Positions 1 to 9,281 are shown, numbered from the stretch's first letter. The stretch: DNA of 64,000 nt from Ornithinibacillus bavariensis (GCF_050433565.1 NZ_JBNPWZ010000009.1:47052-111051), one strand, 5' to 3'. Numbers and translations: made by a program. Notes: generated by a model from the sequence alone, not told the origin.

Positions 1-40
1 TTTAAAGTTTTGTAATAAAAAAATGAAATAGCTTACATTT

Positions 41-520
41 TTAATGAATATTTTTTTCGTGTATTCCTTCAGGAAGCCAAATTAATGGATTTTGGCCAAA
101 ATCTCTTTCCATTTCGTATTTAGCCTTCTGAAAACCCATCTTCTCCCAAAATCCATGTGAATTAATACGAGGATTAGTCTTAATAGGAAGCTGATATGAT
201 TTTGCAAAGTTTACTAATTTTTCACCATAGCCCTTACCTTGATAATGAGGCAGTACCTCAAGCTTCCATAATTCTAAGTAATCATGCCTTGGTTCAAAAT
301 ACTTATCGTACTTCTTCTCTACCTTATATAGGCTCATTCTAGCTATTAATGTTTCCCCATAATATATTCCATAGAAAGGAGATTCACTGTCATTTTCCAC
401 AAAGTTATTTTGTAGATCCTCTAACATCGATAATTCTTGGTTTCCATATTCCTTAAAGCGCTTAAATTCCTCTAATGTTTTATAGTTTATTAACAGCTTT
501 TGTACACTAACTTCATTCAT
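41..520 (-). CDS. ylbP: GNAT-family N-acetyltransferase, YlbP-like
   Basis: A 159-residue GNAT acyltransferase. The acetyl-CoA binding signature (QGKGYG, about residues 94-99) follows the beta strand LWKLEVLP. GNAT proteins transfer an acetyl group from acetyl-CoA to an amine; the substrate here is unknown. The start chosen is the ATG at 520, because a strong AAGGGGGAG ribosome binding site lies just before it; a start seven codons upstream would fall in front of that site. Length and position (left of bshC and the dcw cluster, facing away) match B. subtilis ylbP. The name rests on similarity and gene order. Confidence 0.85.
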   Translation of the reverse strand: MNEVSVQKLLINYKTLEEFKRFKEYGNQELSMLEDLQNNFVENDSESPFYGIYYGETLIARMSLYKVEKKYDKYFEPRHDYLELWKLEVLPHYQGKGYGEKLVNFAKSYQLPIKTNPRINSHGFWEKMGFQKAKYEMERDFGQNPLIWLPEGIHEKNIH

Positions 521-708
521 AGTAAAGCTCCCCCTTTGCAAAAGCTAAAATGGTTTATCTATTTAATTATAATATAAATGCCTGCATAATTAAACTTAAC
601 ATGCAGACTACTTTATAAAATCTGGATTCTAAATAAAATGCAAAATGTAAATAATTTGTTACAATTAAGAAATGGAATAACGTTCATGGTGAAGGGACAT
701 ATCAGAAA

Positions 709-1089
709 ATGTTTGATTTTGTATTATTTATATTAGCGTTTATTATTACGATACCCATTGTTGCAACGGTTGGATTATATTTTATCTTGAAATTAGTATA
801 TGGTAATCCAATTAGAGCACTTCATAAGGCAGTAAACTGGACCACAATTCTACACATTATTGCTGGAAATGTACTATTAACCAATTTATTTAATGGCAAT
901 TACATTGGCTATATTATTGTTTTTTTACTTTTATTATTAACGATACTTATTACCTTTCAGTGGAAAAAACATACAGAGGTTGATATAAAAAAAGCATTGA
1001 AGCTATCATGGAGACTATGTTTTCTAATATTTTTTTGCTTCTATATCGTTCTTGTGTTGTATGGAATTATTGAAAGGATAATAGGGTAA
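709..1089 (+). CDS. Small four-helix membrane protein, DUF3397-like
   Basis: A 126-residue, very hydrophobic protein with four predicted membrane segments at about 3-29, 44-60, 64-83 and 101-122. The short basic loop after the third (QWKKHTEVDIKK) probably faces the cytoplasm. Size, topology and position directly before bshC fit the DUF3397 family found at this place in several Bacillaceae. No catalytic motif is visible and the function is unknown. It is read toward bshC, with an 88-bp gap that holds a possible bshC promoter. Confidence 0.7.
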   Translation: MFDFVLFILAFIITIPIVATVGLYFILKLVYGNPIRALHKAVNWTTILHIIAGNVLLTNLFNGNYIGYIIVFLLLLLTILITFQWKKHTEVDIKKALKLSWRLCFLIFFCFYIVLVLYGIIERIIG

Positions 1090-1112
1090 CCTTTTGTTCC
1101 AAAACAGATTAC

Positions 1113-1141
1113 ATGAAAAAACGGTCTTTATCCTGTACAAT
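1113..1141 (+). promoter_or_regulatory. Possible sigma-A promoter of bshC
   Basis: ATGAAA at 1113-1118 and TACAAT at 1136-1141 are 17 bp apart, about 36 bp upstream of the bshC start. The -35 box matches consensus at four of six positions and the -10 box at five of six. This is a sequence match only. Confidence 0.4.
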
Positions 1142-1177
1142 AATTTTAAATAGAACACCTAAAGGAGTACGTAATGC

Positions 1178-2788
1178 ATGCAAATTGAACCGATACATAT
1201 CGATAACCAAAATAAATTGATTCGCGATTATCGTGATGCTAAATTATCCATCATGGAGCATTTCGATTATGGTATGTTGGATTTTCAAAAAAGAGTAAGT
1301 GAAATATCAAGTCGTACCTATAATCGTGAACAGTTAGCCCATGTGCTTAAACAATTAAATGAAATGTGGGGTGCGACTTCTGCCACATTTTCGAATATAG
1401 AAAGATTAAAAGAAGCTAGAAGTGTTGTAGTGGTAGGCGGTCAGCAAGCGGGATTATTAACTGGTCCGTTATATTCGGTAAACAAGGTAATATCTATTAT
1501 TCAGTTGGCAAGACAACAAGAAAAGGAATTAGGTATTCCAGTAATTCCTGTTTTTTGGATAGCAGGTGAAGATCATGATTTTGAAGAAATTAATCATGTA
1601 TACATGGGGCGTAAATCATTTAAAAAATATAAGCTTCCAATACGAAACGACGAAAAGCTGTCCATTTCGCAAATGGATATAGATCATAAGGTTGTACAGG
1701 ACTGGCTCAAAACAATTCTTAATCAAATATCAGAAACTAAATTTACGAATGAATTAAATAACATGATAGTAGATTGCTTGGAGCACTCCAATAATTATGT
1801 AGATTTCTTTGCGCAGCTTATTTTTCGCCTATTTCCAGAGGAAGGCCTTGTCCTAATAGATTCCGGTAATAAACAAGTACGAGAGCTAGAGAGTGAATAT
1901 TTTGCACAAATGATTATGAAGCAAGAAGAAATCAGTGCAGGTGTTGTAGAAAGTATTGAGAAATTAACGAATAAAGGGTATACCATTGACCTCGATGTAT
2001 CACTTGAAAGTGGTAATCTATTTTATCATTTGAATGGAGAAAGAATACTGTTAAACAAAGATGCAGAAGGTAATTGGATTGGAAAGCAGAATGAAATTAT
2101 TCTTCGTGTGGAAGAAATTCTTCATGTGGCAAAACAACATCCAGAGCAATTAAGCAATAATGTTATTACACGTCCATTAATGCAAGACTTATTGTTTCCT
2201 ACTTTAGCGTTTATAGGTGGGCCAGGAGAAATTAGCTATTGGTCTGTGTTAAAATCTGCTTTTCACGGGTTAGGTATTAAAATGCCACCTGTAGTTCCTC
2301 GACTATCGTTTACCTATTTAGAACCAAAGGCTAAAAAGATTATGCAAAAATATAACATACCAATTGAAGTAGCTGTTAATCACGGGGTAGTGGCTATTCG
2401 CGATAAATGGTTTCAAGATAAAATGGAACCTCCAGTAGGCGAAACTGCAAGTCAAATCAAACGTAGTATCACCGAAATCCATAGGCCATTGCTGGAGATA
2501 GCTGAAAAGACTCGCTCAGATGTTGGTGAATTGGCGCATAAAAATTTGGCTTATTTAATTCGGGATATCGAATTTTTAGAAAAGCGAATTGAAAATGCCT
2601 TAAAGGAAAAATATCATAAAGAACTAGAAGATTTCTCTTTGTTAGAAAATCTATTACATCCTGATGGTTTACAGGAAAGAGTTTGGAATCCGTTACCTTT
2701 TCTAAACGAATATGGATTAGACTTCTTTAGAGAAATCTGCTGTAAAGAGTGTTCGGTGGAAGAAGAGCATTTTATTATCTATCTATAG
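1178..2788 (+). CDS. bshC: Bacillithiol synthase (cysteine-adding enzyme) BshC
   Basis: A 536-residue protein matching BshC (about 539 residues in B. subtilis). BshC acts last in bacillithiol synthesis, joining cysteine to glucosaminyl malate; bacillithiol is the main low-molecular-weight thiol of these bacteria. The Rossmann-like catalytic region has the conserved GGQQAGLLTGPLYSVNK stretch near residues 87-103 and the WIAGEDHDFEEI segment near 128-139. A coiled-coil region lies near residues 440-490. AAAGGAG at 1161-1167 supports the ATG at 1178. Position left of mraZ is conserved in Bacillaceae. A large hairpin follows the stop. Confidence 0.93.
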   Translation: MQIEPIHIDNQNKLIRDYRDAKLSIMEHFDYGMLDFQKRVSEISSRTYNREQLAHVLKQLNEMWGATSATFSNIERLKEARSVVVVGGQQAGLLTGPLYSVNKVISIIQLARQQEKELGIPVIPVFWIAGEDHDFEEINHVYMGRKSFKKYKLPIRNDEKLSISQMDIDHKVVQDWLKTILNQISETKFTNELNNMIVDCLEHSNNYVDFFAQLIFRLFPEEGLVLIDSGNKQVRELESEYFAQMIMKQEEISAGVVESIEKLTNKGYTIDLDVSLESGNLFYHLNGERILLNKDAEGNWIGKQNEIILRVEEILHVAKQHPEQLSNNVITRPLMQDLLFPTLAFIGGPGEISYWSVLKSAFHGLGIKMPPVVPRLSFTYLEPKAKKIMQKYNIPIEVAVNHGVVAIRDKWFQDKMEPPVGETASQIKRSITEIHRPLLEIAEKTRSDVGELAHKNLAYLIRDIEFLEKRIENALKEKYHKELEDFSLLENLLHPDGLQERVWNPLPFLNEYGLDFFREICCKECSVEEEHFIIYL

Positions 2789-2815
2789 TCCCCACCACCT
2801 CCCACCACTTATTTG

Positions 2816-2911
2816 AATAACTGTCTTATTCATTGCAGTATCAGTGAAAACCCTTATTTAATCAGGTGTTTTCAAGTGCTGCTCATGGTTATAAGGCAGT
2901 TATTTTTTTGT
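2816..2911 (+). terminator. Compound intrinsic terminator after bshC
   Basis: The outer arms at 2816-2829 and 2891-2904 form a 14-bp stem with one G-U wobble, followed by a run of T. Nested inside are GCAG/CTGC (2835-2838 with 2879-2882) and TGAAAAC/GTTTTCA (2845-2851 with 2868-2874). The result is a long three-tier hairpin that should end the bshC transcript before mraZ. Confidence 0.75.
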
Positions 2912-2955
2912 TTTTAACCACTTTTTATCAATAATAATCCGTTATATTAAAAAAA

Positions 2956-3007
2956 TGGTGGTGAAAAGTGGGGGGATGTGGTAATATTGATTTATGAAAG
3001 TGGGGGC
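2956..3007 (+). promoter_or_regulatory. Candidate MraZ operator upstream of mraZ
   Basis: Three TGG-type repeats begin at 2959 (TGGTG), 2969 (TGGGG) and 2979 (TGGTA), exactly 10 bp apart. AAAGTGG also occurs at 2965 and again at 2997, next to the mraZ start. MraZ of E. coli binds TGGGN repeats with 5-bp spacers, and mollicute MraZ binds AAAGTG repeats (established). The layout suggests MraZ autoregulation of this cluster. Confidence 0.6.
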
Positions 3008-3014
3008 ATTGTAA

Positions 3015-3446
3015 ATGTTCATGGGTGAATTTCAGCATAACTTTGATACAAAGGGAAGAATTATCGTACCTTCTAAGTTCCGAGAAGAGCTTGGAGAGCG
3101 TTTTGTTGTCACCCGTGGTCTTGATAAATGCTTGTTTGCTTACCCCATGAGCGAATGGGCTATATTGGAAGAAAAATTAAAAAAACTCCCACTCACAAAA
3201 AAAGATGCTAGAGCCTTTACGCGATTTTTCTTCTCTGGAGCTGTAGAATGCGAAGTTGATAAGCAGGGAAGGATAAACATACCACAGCCTCTACGTAATT
3301 ATGCAGGTTTAGACAAAGAGTGTGTGGTAATCGGTGTATCCAATCGAATTGAATTCTGGGCTAGCGAAAATTGGGATGATTACTTTACTGATTCCGAGGA
3401 GTCATTTGCAGAAATTGCCGAGAATTTAATGGATTTTGATATATAG
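3015..3446 (+). CDS. mraZ: Transcriptional regulator MraZ
   Basis: A 143-residue protein with two SpoVT/AbrB-like domains (about 5-47 and 76-119). Each has the family DxxGR-type core: DTKGRIIVPSKFREEL, then DKQGRINIPQPLR. MraZ forms a ring-shaped oligomer, binds tandem repeats upstream of its own gene and controls dcw expression. It opens the cluster here, 32 bp before rsmH. The start was chosen at ATG 3015, since MFMGEFQHN matches the family N-terminus. The upstream G-rich repeats are its probable binding sites. Confidence 0.95.
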   Translation: MFMGEFQHNFDTKGRIIVPSKFREELGERFVVTRGLDKCLFAYPMSEWAILEEKLKKLPLTKKDARAFTRFFFSGAVECEVDKQGRINIPQPLRNYAGLDKECVVIGVSNRIEFWASENWDDYFTDSEESFAEIAENLMDFDI

Positions 3447-3478
3447 CCGAAAACGAAATCGCTGAAGTAGGTGTAGTT

Positions 3479-4456
3479 ATGTTCAAACATTATACAGTAC
3501 TAAAAGAAGAATCCATCACAGGACTACAGATAAAACCAAATGGTACATATGTGGATTGTACACTAGGTGGTGGAGGACATTCAGAAAAAATAGTCTCTCA
3601 TCTCGATCAAGATGGCTTATTAATTGCGTTTGACCAAGATGCTGACGCCATAAATGCCGCTAATGAAAGACTTTTGCAATATCAGGATAGAATCCTATTT
3701 ATCCACAATAATTTCCGTAACTTGACTGAAGAACTAGACAAGCACTCTATTTCAAAGGTAGATGGAATTCTATTTGACTTAGGAGTTTCTTCTCCACAGC
3801 TAGATAGAGGTGATAGAGGTTTTAGCTATCAGCATGATGCAAAATTGGACATGCGGATGAATCAAGAGCAAGAATTAACAGCCTATGAAATTGTTAATGA
3901 TTGGTCATACAATCAGTTAGTCTCAATTTTTTTTCAATATGGAGAAGAGAAATTTTCTAAACAAATTGCTAGAAAAATTGAAGAGCATCGCAAAATAAAA
4001 GCGATAGAAACAACATTTGAATTAGTTGATATTATAAAAGAAGGAATCCCTGCAGCTGCTAGAAGAAAAGGGGGCCATCCAGCAAAACGAATATTTCAAG
4101 CCATACGAATTGCTGTTAATGATGAGCTAAATGCGTTTAATGATGCACTACATCAGGCAGCGCGTCTAGTAGATATGAATGGTAGGATAGCGGTTATAAC
4201 CTTTCATTCATTAGAGGATCGAATTTGTAAACAAGCATTTAAAAAATGGAGTACACCAAAAGAAACACCGAGAAATCTACCAATAATACCGAAAGAATAT
4301 GAAGCGCCATTTAAAATGGTTAGTAAAAAACCAATCGTAGCAGGTAATGAAGAGCTAGAAGAAAATCGAAGATCACGAACAGCAAAGCTACGAATTGTAG
4401 AAAAAGTGAATCCGTGGTCTGATGATTTTAAATATGAGGAAGGGTGGAATAAGTAA
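3479..4456 (+). CDS. rsmH: 16S rRNA (cytosine-1402-N4)-methyltransferase
   Basis: A 325-residue MraW/RsmH protein using S-adenosylmethionine to methylate N4 of C1402 in the ribosomal P site. The SAM-binding motif GGGGHS is at about 30-35, with LIAFDQDADA after it and the conserved blocks DLGVSSPQLD and FHSLEDR further on. It is slightly longer than usual (about 311), with an acidic, aromatic C-terminal tail. Its TAA overlaps the ftsL ATG by one base (TAATG), so the two are probably translationally coupled. Confidence 0.96.
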   Translation: MFKHYTVLKEESITGLQIKPNGTYVDCTLGGGGHSEKIVSHLDQDGLLIAFDQDADAINAANERLLQYQDRILFIHNNFRNLTEELDKHSISKVDGILFDLGVSSPQLDRGDRGFSYQHDAKLDMRMNQEQELTAYEIVNDWSYNQLVSIFFQYGEEKFSKQIARKIEEHRKIKAIETTFELVDIIKEGIPAAARRKGGHPAKRIFQAIRIAVNDELNAFNDALHQAARLVDMNGRIAVITFHSLEDRICKQAFKKWSTPKETPRNLPIIPKEYEAPFKMVSKKPIVAGNEELEENRRSRTAKLRIVEKVNPWSDDFKYEEGWNK

Positions 4457-4824
4457 TGGCAGCAAATCATGCAAGAAGTTGGGAGAATTCATATACTTCG
4501 TATCGGCCACAAGTCGAGAAAAGAGTAGTAGTACGTAAAGCGGGCTGGATTACAAAGGGTGAAAAAATATTATATTCTGTTGTAGCTGTCTGCATCCTCG
4601 TTGCATTATGGTATATCGTATCATTTTCATCCTCCTTGGACACATTGAATCGAAATATACAATCTGTAGAACAAAAGATAACTAATCAGCAAGTCGTAAA
4701 CGAAGGTCTAGGCTTTGAAATAAAAGAATTAAGTAGACCAGAGAGAATTATACAATATGCAAAAGAACATGGTTTGACCATTCAAGCAGCAGAGGTAAAG
4801 CAGGCTAATTCATACAATCATTAA
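4456..4824 (+). CDS. ftsL: Cell division protein FtsL
   Basis: A 122-residue bitopic membrane protein: a basic cytoplasmic segment of about 37 residues, one membrane helix (about 38-58) and an extracytoplasmic heptad-rich coiled coil (about 59-95). FtsL pairs with DivIC and DivIB and helps activate septal wall synthesis. Sequence is poorly conserved in this family, so the call leans on topology, size and position between rsmH and pbpB, all of which fit. Confidence 0.9.
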   Translation: MAANHARSWENSYTSYRPQVEKRVVVRKAGWITKGEKILYSVVAVCILVALWYIVSFSSSLDTLNRNIQSVEQKITNQQVVNEGLGFEIKELSRPERIIQYAKEHGLTIQAAEVKQANSYNH

Positions 4825-4839
4825 TCCAGGTGATAAATT

Positions 4840-7086
4840 ATGAAAAAAAATAAAACGACACATGCCATGGCGGGTATATTAATGATTTTATTTGTCGTGG
4901 CCTTTTTATTGATATCCGGGCGCTTTTTATACATTCAAGCTTCAGGTTCAGTAGCTGGAGTTTCACTTAACGAGTGGGCGGATAACGTTAGGACAACCAC
5001 TTATACACTAGATTCAGAACGAGGAAAGATTTTTGATAAAAATGGCATGACACTAGCTTATGACATGCCTACTTTTCGAATGTATGCTATTGTGACAGAT
5101 AAATATTCAAAGGATAGTGAGGAGCCACAGCATGTAGTTGACCCTGAAGGTACAGCAGAACAACTGGCTCCTTTGTTAAATGTTGATAAAGCCTATTTGT
5201 TAGAACGCTTAAATAATGGTGTTAAAAAGGGGCAATCACAAATAGAATTTGGTTCTGCAGGGAAAGGAATATCACTACAAACGAAAGAAAAAATTGATGC
5301 ATTAAAGTTACCTGGTATAAAGTTCATTAAAGAAAATTCTCGATATTATCCGAATGGGGTATTTGCTTCCCATATCATAGGTTTTGCTAGAGAAAAGGAA
5401 AACAAAACAGAGAATGGTATAAAAAATGAAATAGTGGGAGTAACTGGTATCGAACATGAGATGGACGATTTGTTAAAGGGCGCTAACGGATATATATCTT
5501 ATCAAAGAGATATTTATAATAAAAAACTTTTAGATCCTAATGAAGTGATTCAGATGCCAGATAATGGTGACAATGTATATTTGACTATTGATCAAAAGAT
5601 ACAAACACTTCTTGAGGATGTCATGACACAGGTGGATAATAAATATAAACCAGAACGGATGTCGGCAATTGTGATGAACCCTAAAACAGGGGAGATAGTT
5701 GCTATGAGTAATCGTCCTAGCTATAATCCGAATAATCCTGAAAATGTGAAAAACTGGTATAACGACGCCATTTCTACTCCGTTTGAGCCTGGATCAACAA
5801 TGAAGATGTTTACATGGGCCGCCGCAATAGAATCAGGTGTTTATAATGGGGGAGAACAGTATAAATCTGGTCAATATAAAGTTGGAAACAATAAACCTGT
5901 TGGTGACTTTAATGGTGGAAAAGGATGGGGTATGATTTCCTATGACGAAGGTTTTGCATTATCCTCAAACGTAGCTGCGAGTAAACTAGTTTGGGAGAAG
6001 ATGGGACCTGATACGTTTCTAAAGTACTTAAAAGCATTTGATTTTGATAAGGAAACTGATATTGATCTCCCTGGTGAAGTAGAAGGCCAAATTTTATACA
6101 ATTATCCTATCGAACAAATTACAACTGCTTTTGGACAGGGAAGCACCACCACTCCCATTCAGATTATGAAGGCTGCAACTGCAATCGTCAATGATGGGAA
6201 AATGGTAAAACCTTATATTATTGATAAAATAGTAGATTCCGATACTGGGAAAGTAATAGAGCAGCATAAACCAGAGGTGGTCGGAGAACCTATCTCTAAG
6301 GATACTGCTAAACAAGTTAGAAATTTACTAATTCAAGCGGTTCAATCGGAACGTGCAACCGGAAGTAGATTTAAGTTAGACGATTATTCTGTTGGAGGTA
6401 AGACTGGTACAGCCCAGATTCCTAATCCAGATGGTGGGGGTTATTTACGTGGTCAAGAAAATTACGTATTCTCCTTTCTAGGAATGGCACCAGCAGATGA
6501 TCCAGAGCTAATGATGTATGTATCTATTAAACAGCCAACCCTAGAATTCGAATCTGGAATTGAATCGGGTTCAGTACCAGTATCCTTTATTTTTAATAAT
6601 GTGATGGAGAATGCCTTACATTATTGGAATATCGAACCTGATAAAGGTGAGATAACCGAGGTATCAGATTATCAGATTCCTAATTTAATCAATAAATCTA
6701 CAGAAGAAGTTAAAGGTATTTTAAATTCTGCGAAAGTAAGCTATAGTGTGATTGGATCTGGTAATAAGGTTGTGAAGTTGAGTGTAGAAGAGGGTAATAA
6801 AGTCTTACCGAATGAGCGTGTTTTACTTCTTACTAACGATCCTACCATGCCAAACATTATTGGCTGGTCACAGCGGGATGTTCTAAAGCTAGGAGAAATG
6901 GTAGGGCTTAAGACGGAAATTATTGGAAACGGATATGTTACTTCACAAAGTATTCCAGAGGGCACTAAACTAGGAGAAAATAGTTATCTAGGAGTAGAAC
7001 TGAAAACGCCAATAGAAGTAAAGAAAACGAAACCAAACGATAATAGTAAAAACAATCAAGCACAATCTAACGACACATTTGAATAG
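4840..7086 (+). CDS. pbpB: Penicillin-binding protein 2B, division transpeptidase with two PASTA domains
   Basis: A 748-residue class B PBP, the septal peptidoglycan transpeptidase equivalent to FtsI. An N-terminal membrane anchor (about 9-31) is followed by the dimerisation domain, then the transpeptidase domain with catalytic SxxK as STMK (Ser319), SSN near 375-377 and KTG at 521-523. Two PASTA repeats (about 615-735) close the protein. It follows ftsL by 15 bp and should work with SpoVE or another SEDS polymerase, FtsL and DivIB. The C-terminal tail is rich in Lys and Asn and looks disordered. Confidence 0.95.
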   Translation: MKKNKTTHAMAGILMILFVVAFLLISGRFLYIQASGSVAGVSLNEWADNVRTTTYTLDSERGKIFDKNGMTLAYDMPTFRMYAIVTDKYSKDSEEPQHVVDPEGTAEQLAPLLNVDKAYLLERLNNGVKKGQSQIEFGSAGKGISLQTKEKIDALKLPGIKFIKENSRYYPNGVFASHIIGFAREKENKTENGIKNEIVGVTGIEHEMDDLLKGANGYISYQRDIYNKKLLDPNEVIQMPDNGDNVYLTIDQKIQTLLEDVMTQVDNKYKPERMSAIVMNPKTGEIVAMSNRPSYNPNNPENVKNWYNDAISTPFEPGSTMKMFTWAAAIESGVYNGGEQYKSGQYKVGNNKPVGDFNGGKGWGMISYDEGFALSSNVAASKLVWEKMGPDTFLKYLKAFDFDKETDIDLPGEVEGQILYNYPIEQITTAFGQGSTTTPIQIMKAATAIVNDGKMVKPYIIDKIVDSDTGKVIEQHKPEVVGEPISKDTAKQVRNLLIQAVQSERATGSRFKLDDYSVGGKTGTAQIPNPDGGGYLRGQENYVFSFLGMAPADDPELMMYVSIKQPTLEFESGIESGSVPVSFIFNNVMENALHYWNIEPDKGEITEVSDYQIPNLINKSTEEVKGILNSAKVSYSVIGSGNKVVKLSVEEGNKVLPNERVLLLTNDPTMPNIIGWSQRDVLKLGEMVGLKTEIIGNGYVTSQSIPEGTKLGENSYLGVELKTPIEVKKTKPNDNSKNNQAQSNDTFE

Positions 7087-7172
7087 TTTACCATAGAAAA
7101 ACAGTGTTCTAATCAGTTTTTTTAAACATATAGTTGATACAAGCCTACCTATGTATGTGAAGGAGATGGAAG

Positions 7173-9122
7173 ATGAAACGAGTATCAACGGTAACAGTTA
7201 GAAAACGATTAGTCGCTGTTTTTCTTATTGGTTTATTTGTATTTGGGATAATCGATCTTCGATTAGGCTATGTTCAATTTGTACTCGGTGATCAGCTTAT
7301 GGAAAAAGCCGATGAATCATGGAGTAGAAATATTGCTTTTCAACCTGAACGAGGACACATTTTGGATGTGAATGGAGAAATTTTGGCAGAAAACGTTACT
7401 GCACCTTCTGTTGTAGTGGTACCTAGACAAATCACAAACCCGGAGGATACTGCAAAGAAGTTAGCTGAAATCTTGGACATGCCTGAGAAAAAAGCATTCG
7501 AATATGTTACGAAGTCAGCTAGTTCTGTCAATATTCATCCAGAAGGAAGAAAATTAACGGAAGAACAGGAAAGAGCTCTCCGAACCTTAAATTTAGAAGG
7601 CGTATATTTAGCAAAGGATTCGATTAGGCATTACCCGTTCGGTGACGATTTAGCGCATGTATTAGGTTTTGCGGGAATTGATAATCAGGGTCTTATGGGT
7701 CTAGAGTTGTATTATGACGATATGCTTGATGGTGAAGAAGGAAGTTTGTCCTTCTATTCTGATGCAAAAGGTAGGCGTTTAAACCAGTTGGCCGATGTAT
7801 ATAAACCACCAAAAGATGGCTTTGACTTGGTTACGACAATTGATTCTAGGATTCAAACGATTATGGAAAGAGAGATGGATTTAGCAGTCGCAAAATATAA
7901 CCCTGATGGCGCTTTAGCGATTGCGGTAGATCCTAAGACTGGTGGTATATTGGCGATGACATCAAGACCTAATTTTAATCCTGAAAATTATCAAGAGGTG
8001 GATTCAACCGTTTATAACCGAAATTTACCAATATGGAGTACATATGAACCGGGTTCCACCTTTAAAATTATTACACTTGCAGCGGCATTGGAAGAAAAAA
8101 TTGTAGATTTACAAAATGACCACTTCCATGATCCAGGTCATGTGGAAGTAGGGGGAGCAAGACTTCGGTGTTGGAAACCTGGTGGACACGGTAGCCAAAC
8201 GTTCCTAGAAGTTGTTCAAAATTCATGTAACCCCGGCTTTGTTCATCTAGGTGAGGAATTAGGAAAGGAAAAGCTATTTAGCTATATTAAAAAATTTGGT
8301 TTTGGATCTGAAACGGGAATTGATCTTCAAGGTGAAGGGTCAGGGATTCTATTTAAAGAAGAGAATGTTGGCCCTGTGGAACTAGCTACTACAGCATTTG
8401 GTCAGGGAGTTTCAGTTACACCAATACAACAGGTCATGGCTGTTTCTGCAACGATAAACGGTGGATATCTGTATGAGCCACATATTGCAAAGGAATGGCT
8501 AAATCCTCAAACAAAAGAAGTAGTATCAAAGATAGAGCCGAAATTAAGAGGTCGAGTTATTTCTAGTGAGACCTCTGATGAAATTCGCAAGGCACTAGAG
8601 AGTGTTGTTGCAAAAGGAACTGGTAGACCTGCATATGTTGATGGTTATCGGGTAGGAGGAAAGACAGGAACTGCTCAAAAGGTAGGTCCAAATGGTGGAT
8701 ATTTGGAAAATAACCATATTGTTTCCTTTATCGGTTTTGCACCAGCAGATGATCCGCAAATAGTAGTATATGTGGCGGTCGATAATCCAAAAGGAGTTCG
8801 ACAATTTGGTGGAACAGTTGCAGCACCAATTGTCGGAACTATTATTGGTGATAGCTTACCAGTCATGGGGGTAAAACCTAGAAAAGATGGATTAGATAAA
8901 GAATATATTTGGCCAGAACAACCAAAGGTAGAGGTTCCAGACTTAATTGGGTTGCCTAAAAGTGAGTTAGTTAAGATGATGTCAGATCTTTCCATTGAAT
9001 CTAGTGGTAAGGGTGACTATATTATTAATCAGGACCCTGACCCAGGAACAAAGGTAGATGCAGGATCAAAAATTCGAATTTACCTGTCAGACGATAATAA
9101 AAACAAAAAAGATAACGAATAG
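7173..9122 (+). CDS. spoVD: Stage V sporulation protein D (class B PBP)
   Basis: A 649-residue class B PBP next to pbpB. It has a membrane anchor at about 11-30, SxxK as STFK (Ser295 to Lys298), KTG at 497-499 and a single C-terminal PASTA domain (about 580-640). In B. subtilis SpoVD crosslinks spore cortex peptidoglycan together with SpoVE. One PASTA repeat instead of two, and position after pbpB, separate it from PBP 2B. AAGGAGATGG precedes the ATG. A sigma-E promoter is expected in the 86-bp gap upstream, but no convincing one was found. Confidence 0.93.
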   Translation: MKRVSTVTVRKRLVAVFLIGLFVFGIIDLRLGYVQFVLGDQLMEKADESWSRNIAFQPERGHILDVNGEILAENVTAPSVVVVPRQITNPEDTAKKLAEILDMPEKKAFEYVTKSASSVNIHPEGRKLTEEQERALRTLNLEGVYLAKDSIRHYPFGDDLAHVLGFAGIDNQGLMGLELYYDDMLDGEEGSLSFYSDAKGRRLNQLADVYKPPKDGFDLVTTIDSRIQTIMEREMDLAVAKYNPDGALAIAVDPKTGGILAMTSRPNFNPENYQEVDSTVYNRNLPIWSTYEPGSTFKIITLAAALEEKIVDLQNDHFHDPGHVEVGGARLRCWKPGGHGSQTFLEVVQNSCNPGFVHLGEELGKEKLFSYIKKFGFGSETGIDLQGEGSGILFKEENVGPVELATTAFGQGVSVTPIQQVMAVSATINGGYLYEPHIAKEWLNPQTKEVVSKIEPKLRGRVISSETSDEIRKALESVVAKGTGRPAYVDGYRVGGKTGTAQKVGPNGGYLENNHIVSFIGFAPADDPQIVVYVAVDNPKGVRQFGGTVAAPIVGTIIGDSLPVMGVKPRKDGLDKEYIWPEQPKVEVPDLIGLPKSELVKMMSDLSIESSGKGDYIINQDPDPGTKVDAGSKIRIYLSDDNKNKKDNE

Positions 9123-9163
9123 TTTGTACGAGAAAATTCATGTCTAAGAAGAAAAGAAAATGA

Positions 9164-9192
9164 TTCAGAAAGACTTTCATTTTTGTTATAAT
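9164..9192 (+). promoter_or_regulatory. Sigma-A type promoter of murE
   Basis: A perfect -10 box TATAAT at 9187-9192 lies 17 bp after TTCAGA (9164-9169, four of six to consensus). The predicted start of transcription is near 9199, right at the edge of a perfect hairpin (9202-9238). This promoter would separate murE and downstream genes from pbpB-spoVD. Confidence 0.65.
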
Positions 9193-9201
9193 GGATTAGA
9201 T

Positions 9202-9238
9202 TGAATATATAAGAGGGTACCTCCCTCTTATATATTCA
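9202..9238 (+). promoter_or_regulatory. Perfect 16-bp hairpin in the murE 5' leader
   Basis: The arms at 9202-9217 and 9223-9238 are exact inverted complements around a 5-base loop (TACCT). No T run follows, so it is not a usual terminator. It begins within a few bases of the predicted transcription start, where such structures often protect mRNA from 5' decay; it could also be an operator. Confidence 0.7.
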
Positions 9239-9281
9239 TGAGAGAATCGTATAATGGAGAAATAAAGGAAGGATGTCATAT

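Noticed and set aside
7087..7172. Sigma-E promoter of spoVD
   Set aside because: CATATAG and GATACAAG resemble sigma-E boxes but their spacing is far too short; not supported.
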